Below, in pieces: positions 56,806-64,000 of a stretch of 64,000 nt of DNA. The stretch covers positions 124,001 to 188,000 of the forward strand of contig JBDRRS010000013.1 in the NCBI GenBank assembly GCA_043825615.1, given 5' to 3'. Position 1 is the stretch's first letter. Each line of letters begins with the position of its first letter. The notes under the pieces are model-generated. The model was given only the letters and a program-made list of their open reading frames with translations, ran no database searches and was not told the DNA's origin. The stretch is from JBDRMV01 sp043825615 (GTDB lineage: Bacteria; CG03). The position numbers were made by a program, and so were the translations under genes.

Positions 56806-57933
56806 TTATCCGAGCATTCTTTCGGCGCTTTCCATATAAATCGTTATAATCAGCCCGATGGCGATAAAAGTGGCCAGGAGATTACTCCCCCCGTAACTCA
56901 TAAAAGGCAGCGCCATGCCTTTCGTCGGCAGCAGCCCGATGGAAACCGCAATGTTGGCAAGGGCGCTTATTGCAATAAGCGAGGTAAGGGAGCCGATGGC
57001 AATCCGGGAGAAATTATCCCTGCACTTTACCGCCATTTTAAAACCGATTATAACAAAAACCGAAAATAAAAACAGCACGAACAGGGAACCGATAAAACCG
57101 AATTCCTCGCAGATGACGGAAAAAATAAAATCGGTGTGCGCGCAGGGAAGATACATAAGACGCGAAGTTGAAGAACCCGCCCCCTTTCCGAAAATACCGC
57201 CGGAGGCGATTGCGATAAGGGAACGGGTTAACTGGTAACCTTCGTCGGACCCGTGTTTGAACGGCGCGAGAAAAGCGGTTATACGGTCTTTCCGGTAGGG
57301 AGAGCCGAATATAGCCCAGTAGATGAGGGGTATTCCCGCCAAAACCAGCACAATCAGGCGGCTTATCGGAACGTGGGCGAGGAAAAAGACCACAAGGAAC
57401 AGAAGTATCAGGGTAACTGTGCTTCCGAAGTCGGGCTGGCTGAAAACCAGCAGAGTAAGGACGGCAAGTATAATCATCGGGCCTACCAGAATTTTGAAAT
57501 CATCAAGTTCTTTCCGGTGCCGGTCAAGATAATCGGCGAGATAGAGAATCCAGATTATCTTTACGAATTCAACGGGCTGTACCATTACGGATTTTGTCAG
57601 GATAATCCAGCGTCTTGCGCCTTTCACCGCCGGCGTAATTGCGGGAATCAAAAGAATTACGAGCAGCAGGATGGAGACGGGCATAACGACCGGAATGATG
57701 CGGCGTATTGTTTTTATTTCAATTTCCAGGAGTATGAAGAAAATTACGCTTGCGATGAAAAGCCAGAGCATCTGCTTGAGAAAGATAAGATACGGGTTGC
57801 CGCCTTTGGCGGCGAAGTTGACGGAAGATATGTCAAGAATCATTATAAGACCGAAAACTGAAAGGAAATAAGCGATTATGACGAGTATTTCTTTTGCCTG
57901 TGAGGCAATCAGACTTTTTTTATTTATGCTCAT
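56806..57933 (-). CDS. ftsW: Cell-division SEDS protein FtsW
   Basis: A 375-residue polytopic membrane protein of the SEDS family that polymerises glycan strands at the septum. About ten hydrophobic segments. Conserved pieces: KGARRWIILTKSVMVQPVEFVKI, FSQPDFGSTVTL (catalytic Asp region), GEGYQLTRSLIAIASGGIFGKG-like (DEGYQLTRSLIA), HTDFIFSVICEEFGFIGS and LPFMSYGGSNLLATF. RodA is the alternative, but the place after murD in a dcw cluster favours FtsW. Confidence 0.92.
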   Translation of the reverse strand: MSINKKSLIASQAKEILVIIAYFLSVFGLIMILDISSVNFAAKGGNPYLIFLKQMLWLFIASVIFFILLEIEIKTIRRIIPVVMPVSILLLVILLIPAITPAVKGARRWIILTKSVMVQPVEFVKIIWILYLADYLDRHRKELDDFKILVGPMIILAVLTLLVFSQPDFGSTVTLILLFLVVFFLAHVPISRLIVLVLAGIPLIYWAIFGSPYRKDRITAFLAPFKHGSDEGYQLTRSLIAIASGGIFGKGAGSSTSRLMYLPCAHTDFIFSVICEEFGFIGSLFVLFLFSVFVIIGFKMAVKCRDNFSRIAIGSLTSLIAISALANIAVSIGLLPTKGMALPFMSYGGSNLLATFIAIGLIITIYMESAERMLG

Positions 57934-57964
57934 ATCCTTCTGCGCCCGGTTTTATTTTTGGGAT

Positions 57965-59290
57965 TTAGCGCTGCCTCAGGGTTTTTACCCAGTTTTTGAA
58001 TGTCTTTCCCCGTTCTTCAAAATTCTCGTACTGGTCGTAAGACGAACAACCCGGGGATAAAAGAATCGTATCCCCTGCACGGCTTTCGCCGAATGCGAGT
58101 TCAAGAGCTTTTTCAAATTTCACAACGGTCCGTACCGGGATTTTCCCTCCGATTGCACGGCGGATCCTTCCAGCGCTTTCCCCGTATGCAATTATTTTTT
58201 TTGTGTTTTTCAGGCAGGAAATCAGGGGCCCGTAGCTTGAACCTTTGTCCCTCCCCCCCATTATCAGCACCACGGGTCCGGTTACGGCTTTAACGGCGAA
58301 GATAACGGATGAAACATTCGTCGCCTTTGAATCGTTTATGAATTTTCTTTCCTTAAAAGTTCCGACAAGTTCGAGACGGTGCGCCAGCGGGATGAATTCA
58401 TAAACCGTTTTCCGTATGTCGTGCGCGGAAATTTTAAAAGGCAGAACCGCACCGGTCGCCGCCGCGATGTTTTCCCTGTTTGCTTGAAGAAACAAGGGCG
58501 TTTTACTTTTTTTAATTAAAATATCCTCAGCCGCAGGGAATTTTCTCTTCAAACGCTCCGAAAATTTAATTCTGTTTCCTTCAAAGAAGATGTCGTTATT
58601 TAACGTAAAAATATTTTTTTTACGGCGCACGGAAACTCCCGAAATCCCGAAGTCGTCTTTACGCATGTCCGCGAATATATCTTCTTTCGTCTTTCTGTAT
58701 TCGGCAAAACTTCTGTATCTTGAAAGGTGGTCGGGCTCGGCGTTGAGCAGTATTCTTACTTCTGCGGGAAAACCTCTTTTGCGCCGGTGCCGCTCCAGTT
58801 GAAAACTTGATACTTCTATCACGAGGATTTCGTCTCCCTTGAGCCGGCTGACGATTCCCGAAACGGGGGTCCCGATATTGCCGCATGGAATTGATTTTAA
58901 TCCTCCCGACTTCAGCATTCTGTCGATTAAAGTCACGACGGTGGATTTCCCGTTTGTGCCCGTTACGAGAATAATTTTTACCGTCCGGGGTATAAATTGG
59001 AAGGAAAATTCCAATTCCCCGAGTACTTGAATTTTTTTCTTTTTCGCGGCCTTTATAAAATCCAGCCGCGAGTCAATTCCCGGAGACAGGATAATCAAGT
59101 CGAAATTTTGAATTTTATCACGAAGTTTTTTCTGGGGTATAAATCTGATTCCAGAAGGTGCGGAAATATTTTTTATATCCGAAACGGAGACGTCCGCACC
59201 GCTTTTCAGAAGAAACGAAGCGGCAGCTTTTCCGGTTTTTCCTGCTCCGCAGACGAGAACTTTTTTGTTCGGGAGCGGCGTACGCATCAT
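57965..59290 (-). CDS. murD: UDP-N-acetylmuramoylalanine-D-glutamate ligase
   Basis: A 441-residue Mur ligase adding D-Glu to UDP-MurNAc-Ala. It has the N-terminal Rossmann part KKVLVCGAGKTGKAAASFLL, ILSPGIDS, the ATP loop VTGTNGKSTVVTL (about 109-121), EVSSFQLE (catalytic Glu region), LNAEPDHLSRY, FINDSKATNV and LIMGGRDKGSSY. It overlaps mraY (ATGATGA) and is followed by ftsW, the canonical order. Confidence 0.94.
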   Translation of the reverse strand: MMRTPLPNKKVLVCGAGKTGKAAASFLLKSGADVSVSDIKNISAPSGIRFIPQKKLRDKIQNFDLIILSPGIDSRLDFIKAAKKKKIQVLGELEFSFQFIPRTVKIILVTGTNGKSTVVTLIDRMLKSGGLKSIPCGNIGTPVSGIVSRLKGDEILVIEVSSFQLERHRRKRGFPAEVRILLNAEPDHLSRYRSFAEYRKTKEDIFADMRKDDFGISGVSVRRKKNIFTLNNDIFFEGNRIKFSERLKRKFPAAEDILIKKSKTPLFLQANRENIAAATGAVLPFKISAHDIRKTVYEFIPLAHRLELVGTFKERKFINDSKATNVSSVIFAVKAVTGPVVLIMGGRDKGSSYGPLISCLKNTKKIIAYGESAGRIRRAIGGKIPVRTVVKFEKALELAFGESRAGDTILLSPGCSSYDQYENFEERGKTFKNWVKTLRQR

Positions 59291-60372
59291 CTGATTTTCA
59301 GCGTCATAAAAGCGATAATTATGAAAAACACCCCGATTATCCAGAATCTTATCACGACTTTTGACTCGTGCCAGTTCTTCAATTCATAATGGTGGTGCAG
59401 CGGCGCCATTCTGAAAACCCTTTTTGATGTCTTCTTATAGTAGAGGACCTGGATTATTACGGAAAGCGCCTCGATGACGAAAACCCCTCCGGCGAAAAGC
59501 AGCAGAAATTCCTGTTTTACCAGGACGGCGATAGTCCCGATTATTCCCCCGAGAGGGAGGGAGCCGGTGTCACCCATAAAGATTTCTGCGGGATAGGCGT
59601 TGAACCAGAGAAAGCCGAGACCCGCCCCAAGCAAGGTTGATATGAAGACCGTGAGTTCTCCGGCATTTTCAATGTACGGAAATCCGAGATAAGCGGAAAA
59701 CTTTATGTTTCCCGCAATGTATGAAAGAATAGCAAAAGTGAGGGCGGCAAGCATAACGGAGCCGATTGCGAGACCGTCCAGCCCGTCGGTGAGGTTTACC
59801 GCATTTGAAGATGCTACGATAATCAGAGCCACGAAGATGATATAGAAAATGCCGAGGTTCAGGAATACATTTTTGAAGAACGGCAGCGTTATGTGCGCGG
59901 AGAGAGAAGGCGACACCGGAAATTTCCACAGGTATGCTCCGAGCAGCAGGCCGGTAAATGCCTGAAAAAAAAGTTTTGTTCCGGCGGACACGCCCTTCGC
60001 GGATTTGTTTTTAATTTTTCTACGGTCGTCAGCAAAACCACACAGCCCGAGGACCAGGAGTACAAGAGTAGCGATGTAAGTGAACCTGCACCCCAGCCGC
60101 ATCCAGAGTAGAGATGAAACAATTATTGCCGGAATGATGACAACGCCTCCCATTGTGGCGACGTTGACTTTTTTGTGATGATTTTTCAGAGAGTCCTCCC
60201 GCACCGCCGGCAGCATATCTTTTCTTTTAAAAAATTTTATCCACTTCGGAATCAGCAGGAAAACGATTATAAACGACGTTGCGGCGGCTCCGAGCGAACG
60301 GAAGGAGATGTATCTGAACACGTTGAAGCCGAAGAAAAAGTTTCTCAGCGGAAATAATATCCAGTATAACAA
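59287..60372 (-). CDS. mraY: Phospho-N-acetylmuramoyl-pentapeptide transferase
   Basis: A 361-residue membrane enzyme making lipid I. About ten membrane segments; signature FADDRRKIKNKSAKGVSAGT (catalytic Asp pair), SNAVNLTDGLDGLAIGSVML, WFNAYPAEIFMGDTGSLPLG and APLHHHYELKNWHESKVVIRF. Length is normal. In the usual dcw order murF would lie between murE and mraY; here murE's stop is only 38 bases from the mraY start. Confidence 0.95.
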   Translation of the reverse strand: MLYWILFPLRNFFFGFNVFRYISFRSLGAAATSFIIVFLLIPKWIKFFKRKDMLPAVREDSLKNHHKKVNVATMGGVVIIPAIIVSSLLWMRLGCRFTYIATLVLLVLGLCGFADDRRKIKNKSAKGVSAGTKLFFQAFTGLLLGAYLWKFPVSPSLSAHITLPFFKNVFLNLGIFYIIFVALIIVASSNAVNLTDGLDGLAIGSVMLAALTFAILSYIAGNIKFSAYLGFPYIENAGELTVFISTLLGAGLGFLWFNAYPAEIFMGDTGSLPLGGIIGTIAVLVKQEFLLLFAGGVFVIEALSVIIQVLYYKKTSKRVFRMAPLHHHYELKNWHESKVVIRFWIIGVFFIIIAFMTLKIR

Positions 60373-60410
60373 TTTGCCTCCTCACCCTGCCCCTGCACGC
60401 TGCGGCGGGG

Positions 60411-61877
60411 TTAAATTTCACCCAATATTTTTTTTACGGTTTCAATATCGCTGTAAGGTTTTTTTTCGTCGCCGAAAATCTGGTAATTTTCATGCCCCTT
60501 GCCCGCAATCAGGATTATATCACCTTTTTCCGCCATTTTTAAGGCGTTCCGGATTGCCGCGGTCCTGTCAATTTCGACTTTGAAATTTTCCGGGGAGATT
60601 TTTCTGCAGCCGACTTCTATGTCAAGAATAATGTCCTCGGGTTTCTCATGGCGCGGATTGTCGGACGTAAGCCACACAAAATCGGCATATTTTGAAGCGG
60701 CCTCTCCCATTTCGGGCCTTTTAGCCCTGTCGCGGTCGCCCCCCGCCCCGAAGACAATAATCAGCCGCCCGCCGCAGAACGCCTCCAGTGTTTTTAAGAC
60801 GTTTTTCAGGGCATCCGGCGTGTGAGCGTAATCGACATAAACGGTAAAGTCCCGCCGTGAGGTAATTTTCGTAAGTCGCCCAGGAACGTCCGTAACATTT
60901 GCCAGCCCGGCTTTTATATCCTTGACGTCTATTCCCGATTCTCTTGCAAGCGCAAAACTTGCCAGAGCATTTGAAACGTTAAATTCCCCCGGCATACGGA
61001 TCAGAACTTTTTCCTGCTCCGCCCCGTGTTTCACGAGAAAGGCCGTTTCCCCGCTTGTTGAACTAACAATCTTTGCATTGTAATCTGCTTTTTTGGACAG
61101 CCCGTAGGTGACGGTTTTCAGCGGGATATCTCTTGTTATTTTCGGACTCCAAACACTATCGGCATTTATGACGGCGAGGGGCTCCTCTCTGAAGTTTTTT
61201 GAGAGGATTTCAAAAAGCCGGCTTTTTGCCTTCGCGTAATTTTCAAGAGTTCCGTGCCAGTCAAGGTGCTCGCGCGTAAGGTTCGTAAATACGCAGCCCC
61301 TGAACGTCAGCGCTTCGCAGCATTTTCTGTCGAGGCCCTGCGACGAGGCCTCGAAAAAAACTTTTTGTACGCCCTTTTTTCGGGCTTCGGCAAGGTATTT
61401 TGAGATGTCCGCCGACTCGGCCGTGGTGTTCGGCAGATTTATGGTTTTACCTTCCCACCGGTAATTTACCGTCCCGAAAACGGCGCTTTTTATTCCGGCC
61501 TCTTCCGAGATTTTTTCGAGAAAATAGGTTATCGTGGTCTTCCCGTTCGTTCCAGTGATGCCGATTACGTCCATGCCTTTTGACGGGAAACCGTAAAACG
61601 CCTCCGCGATGCGCGCCATTGCGGTTTTAACATCTTTGACGATGACCTGCGGGAGAGGGAAGTCCAGCGGTCTTTCGCAGACGACAGCCGCCGCGCCTTT
61701 TTTCAGCGCTTCCCCCGCAAAATCCTCACCGTTGAAGTTAGCCCCTTTAACGGCGAAGAAGAGGGCGGATTTCTTTATCTTTTTTGAATTATAAGAAACG
61801 CCTGTAATCTGAGGATTCTCCGGCGGGAGGGTAACCGCGTCTATGGCGGACTTTTTCAAAAGTTCTTCAAGAGTCAT
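60411..61877 (-). CDS. murE: UDP-N-acetylmuramyl-tripeptide synthetase
   Basis: A 488-residue Mur ligase adding the third amino acid (meso-diaminopimelate or lysine) to the stem. It shows ITGVSYNSKKIKKSALFFAV, the ATP loop GITGTNGKTTITYFLEKI, NLPNTTAESADISKYL, NLTREHLDWHGTLENYAKAK, VYVDYAHTPDAL and, near the end, the substrate-binding loop TSDNPRHEKPEDII. The DNPR sequence is the mark of diaminopimelate-specific enzymes. ATG at 61877 is chosen; the longer frame to 62024 lies in ftsI. It overlaps ftsI by 11 bases. Confidence 0.94.
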   Translation of the reverse strand: MTLEELLKKSAIDAVTLPPENPQITGVSYNSKKIKKSALFFAVKGANFNGEDFAGEALKKGAAAVVCERPLDFPLPQVIVKDVKTAMARIAEAFYGFPSKGMDVIGITGTNGKTTITYFLEKISEEAGIKSAVFGTVNYRWEGKTINLPNTTAESADISKYLAEARKKGVQKVFFEASSQGLDRKCCEALTFRGCVFTNLTREHLDWHGTLENYAKAKSRLFEILSKNFREEPLAVINADSVWSPKITRDIPLKTVTYGLSKKADYNAKIVSSTSGETAFLVKHGAEQEKVLIRMPGEFNVSNALASFALARESGIDVKDIKAGLANVTDVPGRLTKITSRRDFTVYVDYAHTPDALKNVLKTLEAFCGGRLIIVFGAGGDRDRAKRPEMGEAASKYADFVWLTSDNPRHEKPEDIILDIEVGCRKISPENFKVEIDRTAAIRNALKMAEKGDIILIAGKGHENYQIFGDEKKPYSDIETVKKILGEI

Positions 61878-63369
61878 TTTTCCGTCCCTCGATTTTTTTG
61901 TATGCCGTCGCTTCGCCTTCCGCTTCGGGCGGAATGCCGTACCGGTCGATGAGTTTTTTTGCGATGTTTCTGAAGGCGTCCCCGCACACCGTGCCGCCGT
62001 AATGGTTTTTTTCAGGGTTGTCAAACCCGATAAATATTACAAATTCGGGATTATCTTTCGGAAGGAATCCGCCGAGAGATGCGAAGAAATTTTCCTCGGA
62101 GTACTTTCCGAGCGTGCTGTCGTATTTTTGACCGGTTCCGGTTTTCCCGCAAATTGCCCAGCCGGGGATTTTCGCCGGAAAGCCCGTTCCCGCCTGAATC
62201 ACATTAAAAAGCATTTCTTTTACTTTTTCGGCTGTTTCTTCCGAAATGACCCGTCTTATTGTTGTAGTTTCCGGCCGGAGAATGACTTTTCCGCGGGGGT
62301 CGGCAATCCGGCTTAATATTCTCGGACCCACCAGGATTCCGTTGTTGGCTATTACGCAGAACGCCTGCGCAATCTGGAGAGGCGTTGCGGAAACCTCCTG
62401 TCCGAAGGATATACATTGAAGCGACGTGTCGCTCCACGAGTCGATTCTTTTAAGAGTTCCCTTCGTTTCGCCCGGGAGATTTATTCCGGTGTAGTTCCCG
62501 AAACCGAAAGACCTTGCATAGTAATAAAGTTTTTTCTTACCGAGCAATCTTGCCAGTTTGCTTACGCCGATGTTTGAAGAGTACTGTATGATTTCGTCGA
62601 CCGCCAACCACCCGTAGGGTTCGTGGTCGCGTATTGTTATACCGGAAAATTCAAACGAACCGTTTTCGCAGAAAAATTTGTCGTCCGGTTTAACCAGTTT
62701 TTCTTCCAGGACAGCGGAAACGGTAACGATTTTGAAAGTGGAACCCGGTTCGAAAGGACTGGATATCAAAGGATTTTTGAAAAGTAAATTTCCGGGGTCG
62801 TTTCTTACAAACACGCTCGCAACAATTTCGCCCGTCTTCGGTTTTATCACAAGGCCGTATCCATTATCCGCCCGGAAGTTTTTGAGCGTTCTTTTGATTT
62901 CGTTGTACAGTAATTCCTGAATTTTTGAGTTTATTGTCAGATATACGTCATTTCCTTTCACGTAAAGGACAGCAGGGTCATTGCTTAAAAGCAGTTTTCC
63001 GGTTGCGTCAACTTCAATGATTTGGGGCTTGCCGCCTTCAAGATGTTTGTTGTAGTAATATTCACACCCTGCGGCGCCTTCATTTTCGTGGTTTACGAAA
63101 CCGCACAAGTGATTGAAAATCTCCCTGTTGAAATAAATTCTTCTCTGCTTGTGCGGCGGTTCGGGGTTTCTCAGGGAAGATGCGATTACTTTCCCGTCCG
63201 ATGTGCAGATATTTCCCCGGACTTTTTTTATGTGGTTGAACATTTTTACAGTCGCCAGAATTTCGGGCTTTTTGAATACCTGCAGGTAGAAAATTCTCGC
63301 GGCAAGAGTGACGAAGATGATTATAAAAATCGTGGCGGTAAAATTAAATCTTTTATTATTTCTCGGCAT
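61867..63369 (-). CDS. ftsI: Septal transpeptidase FtsI (penicillin-binding protein 3)
   Basis: A 500-residue class B PBP with an N-terminal membrane anchor (about 9-29), a dimerisation domain and a transpeptidase domain. Catalytic motifs: Ser210-T-F-Lys213 in EPGSTFK, Ser264-S-Asn266 in YSSNIG and Lys409-TGTG in CGKTGTG. No PASTA repeats. It is shorter than typical Gram-negative FtsI (about 580), similar to other compact PBPs. It overlaps ftsL by 14 bases and murE by 11. Confidence 0.93.
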   Translation of the reverse strand: MPRNNKRFNFTATIFIIIFVTLAARIFYLQVFKKPEILATVKMFNHIKKVRGNICTSDGKVIASSLRNPEPPHKQRRIYFNREIFNHLCGFVNHENEGAAGCEYYYNKHLEGGKPQIIEVDATGKLLLSNDPAVLYVKGNDVYLTINSKIQELLYNEIKRTLKNFRADNGYGLVIKPKTGEIVASVFVRNDPGNLLFKNPLISSPFEPGSTFKIVTVSAVLEEKLVKPDDKFFCENGSFEFSGITIRDHEPYGWLAVDEIIQYSSNIGVSKLARLLGKKKLYYYARSFGFGNYTGINLPGETKGTLKRIDSWSDTSLQCISFGQEVSATPLQIAQAFCVIANNGILVGPRILSRIADPRGKVILRPETTTIRRVISEETAEKVKEMLFNVIQAGTGFPAKIPGWAICGKTGTGQKYDSTLGKYSEENFFASLGGFLPKDNPEFVIFIGFDNPEKNHYGGTVCGDAFRNIAKKLIDRYGIPPEAEGEATAYKKIEGRKNDS

Positions 63370-63649
63370 TGTTTCCGGTTTTCACAAAAATCAGTTCGTC
63401 CGGCTCGGGATACTTCAGCGAAAATTTCCGTAGGACAAACTGCTCCATTGTCTCGATTCCCGCAAGATTGTTGTATTTTAGCGCGAGTTCTATGTATCTG
63501 GAATTTTCTTCGGCCCATTTTTTGTTAAGCTCGGTAATCTGATAGCCCGTTTTTACGGTTTCGACGCTTTCTATTACGATTGTGCCGATCAGACAAAGAG
63601 TAATCCCCCCGTATATTATGGCCGCTTTCAGTATTTTTACCTTTTTCAT
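63356..63649 (-). CDS. FtsL-like division protein
   Basis: A 97-residue bitopic membrane protein with one hydrophobic segment (about 8-28) and a following helical stretch TGYQITELNKKWAEENSRYI typical of the FtsL coiled coil. Its place between rsmH and ftsI is the canonical position of ftsL. Sequence identity is usually low in this family, so the call rests on place and shape. It overlaps both neighbours. Confidence 0.75.
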   Translation of the reverse strand: MKKVKILKAAIIYGGITLCLIGTIVIESVETVKTGYQITELNKKWAEENSRYIELALKYNNLAGIETMEQFVLRKFSLKYPEPDELIFVKTGNNAEK

Positions 63650-64000
63650 AAGAGAACAAAAGCCCGCAATTTTGCGCTCCTGCTCCTCGGCTGCTCTTTT
63701 CTCTGTTCCCTGTCCGGAGTGAGCGGTTTTTTTGTGAGAATTTCTATTTTCTTTTCTTTTTCCAGGTTTTTAAAAGCGTTTTTTACGATTCTGTCTTCCA
63801 AACTGTGATACGAAAGGAAAACCGCCCTGCCCCCCTGCTTCAGGATTTCCGGAAGAAACCCGAAAATTGCGGATATGTTTTCAAGTTCGCCGTTTATGTA
63901 AATACGTATCGCCTGGAATGTCTTTGTCGCAGGATGCGTTTTCCCCCGCTTTTTTGCTTTCATCACGGTCCCGGCGAGTTCTCCGGAGGTGTTTATCGGT
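63646..64000 (-). CDS. rsmH: 16S rRNA (cytosine-N4) methyltransferase RsmH, C-terminal part
   Basis: The frame runs off the right edge and so lacks the SAM-binding part. The visible ~117 residues include KTHPATKTFQAIRIYINGEL, GFLPEILKQGGRAVFLSYHS and LEDRIVKNAF, the diagnostic end of RsmH (MraW). It would be the first of the dcw genes in view; mraZ would lie further on. It overlaps ftsL by four bases. Confidence 0.95.
   Translation of the reverse strand, partial: PINTSGELAGTVMKAKKRGKTHPATKTFQAIRIYINGELENISAIFGFLPEILKQGGRAVFLSYHSLEDRIVKNAFKNLEKEKKIEILTKKPLTPDREQRKEQPRSRSAKLRAFVLL

Noticed and set aside
61878..62024. Longer N-terminus for MurE
   Set aside because: The extra 49 residues are ftsI sequence in another frame; ATG at 61877 starts the family's normal N-terminus.
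1..64000. CRISPR array, rRNA genes, prophage genes, replication origin
   Set aside because: No regularly spaced direct repeats, no rRNA-like sequence, no phage structural genes, and no dnaA-box cluster were seen on reading the window.

Overview
The window is a gene-dense piece of a bacterial chromosome with moderate GC. It suggests an anaerobic bacterium with a Gram-negative-type envelope: lipoprotein signal peptidase, a TonB-dependent receptor, outer-membrane beta-barrel candidates, and a division and peptidoglycan (dcw) cluster. There is no oxygen respiration in view. Instead there are ferredoxin- and flavin-linked iron-sulfur enzymes, two [NiFe] hydrogenases, an aldehyde:ferredoxin oxidoreductase and a propionate-type pathway. 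Together with the abundant small interspersed repeats this looks like an uncultured candidate-phylum lineage (Omnitrophota- or Elusimicrobiota-like), but I cannot place it from this window alone.

Layout. 1-3632: end of ileS, lspA, a YefM/YoeB-type toxin-antitoxin pair, a putative integron gene cassette with a well-formed attC site, and an RluD-type pseudouridine synthase. 3776-6878: Crp/Fnr regulator, outer-membrane protein and a short Rel enzyme. 6908-12520: ribosomal protein L28, an IS remnant, a large secreted beta-propeller protein, a second outer-membrane protein, a small membrane protein and a lipoprotein. 12647-17065: a truncated small gene, an STT3-like membrane protein, a TPR protein, a repeat block and an odd Phd-plus-MobA-like fusion. 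17168-20917: a cobalamin cluster (BtuB-like receptor, unknown membrane protein, THEP1-like NTPase, cobalamin adenosyltransferase).

21007-30598: glutamate dehydrogenase, CaiB/BaiF CoA-transferase, split B12-dependent methylmalonyl-CoA mutase, MeaB, epimerase, malic enzyme and two-subunit class I fumarase. With the soluble fumarate reductase at 41.9-44.4 kb these make most of a dicarboxylate route between pyruvate/glutamate and propionyl-CoA; the neighbouring B12 genes would serve the mutase. 30745-36934: MvhG-MvhA-HdrC-HdrB-HdrA-MvhD, a complete set for a flavin-based electron-bifurcating hydrogenase/heterodisulfide-reductase-type complex. Convergent to it (36959-41284) are MetF, MetV, a maturation protease and a second hydrogenase with no Tat signal.

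41429-54246: maturation protease, fumarate-reductase-like FeS and flavoprotein subunits, tungsten-type aldehyde oxidoreductase, then a whole reductive pyrimidine-degradation set (beta-ureidopropionase, NCS2 permease, dihydropyrimidinase, class III aminotransferase; PreA and PreT on the opposite strand). I infer that uracil is fermented to beta-alanine and then malonate semialdehyde, with the aldehyde oxidoreductase as a possible next step. 54428-64000, all on the minus strand: rsmH end, ftsL, ftsI, murE, mraY, murD, ftsW, tRNA-Gly, hisH, hisF, cutA and a VIT-like membrane protein. murF is missing from its usual place.

Three sequence-level signals cut across the window. First, several genes have a good -35/-10 promoter whose -10 box lies only 5-8 bases before the start codon, implying leaderless mRNAs. 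Second, degenerate 7-base tandem repeats sit at gene borders and once inside hisH. Third, several families of palindromic interspersed repeats occur, one nested inside another.
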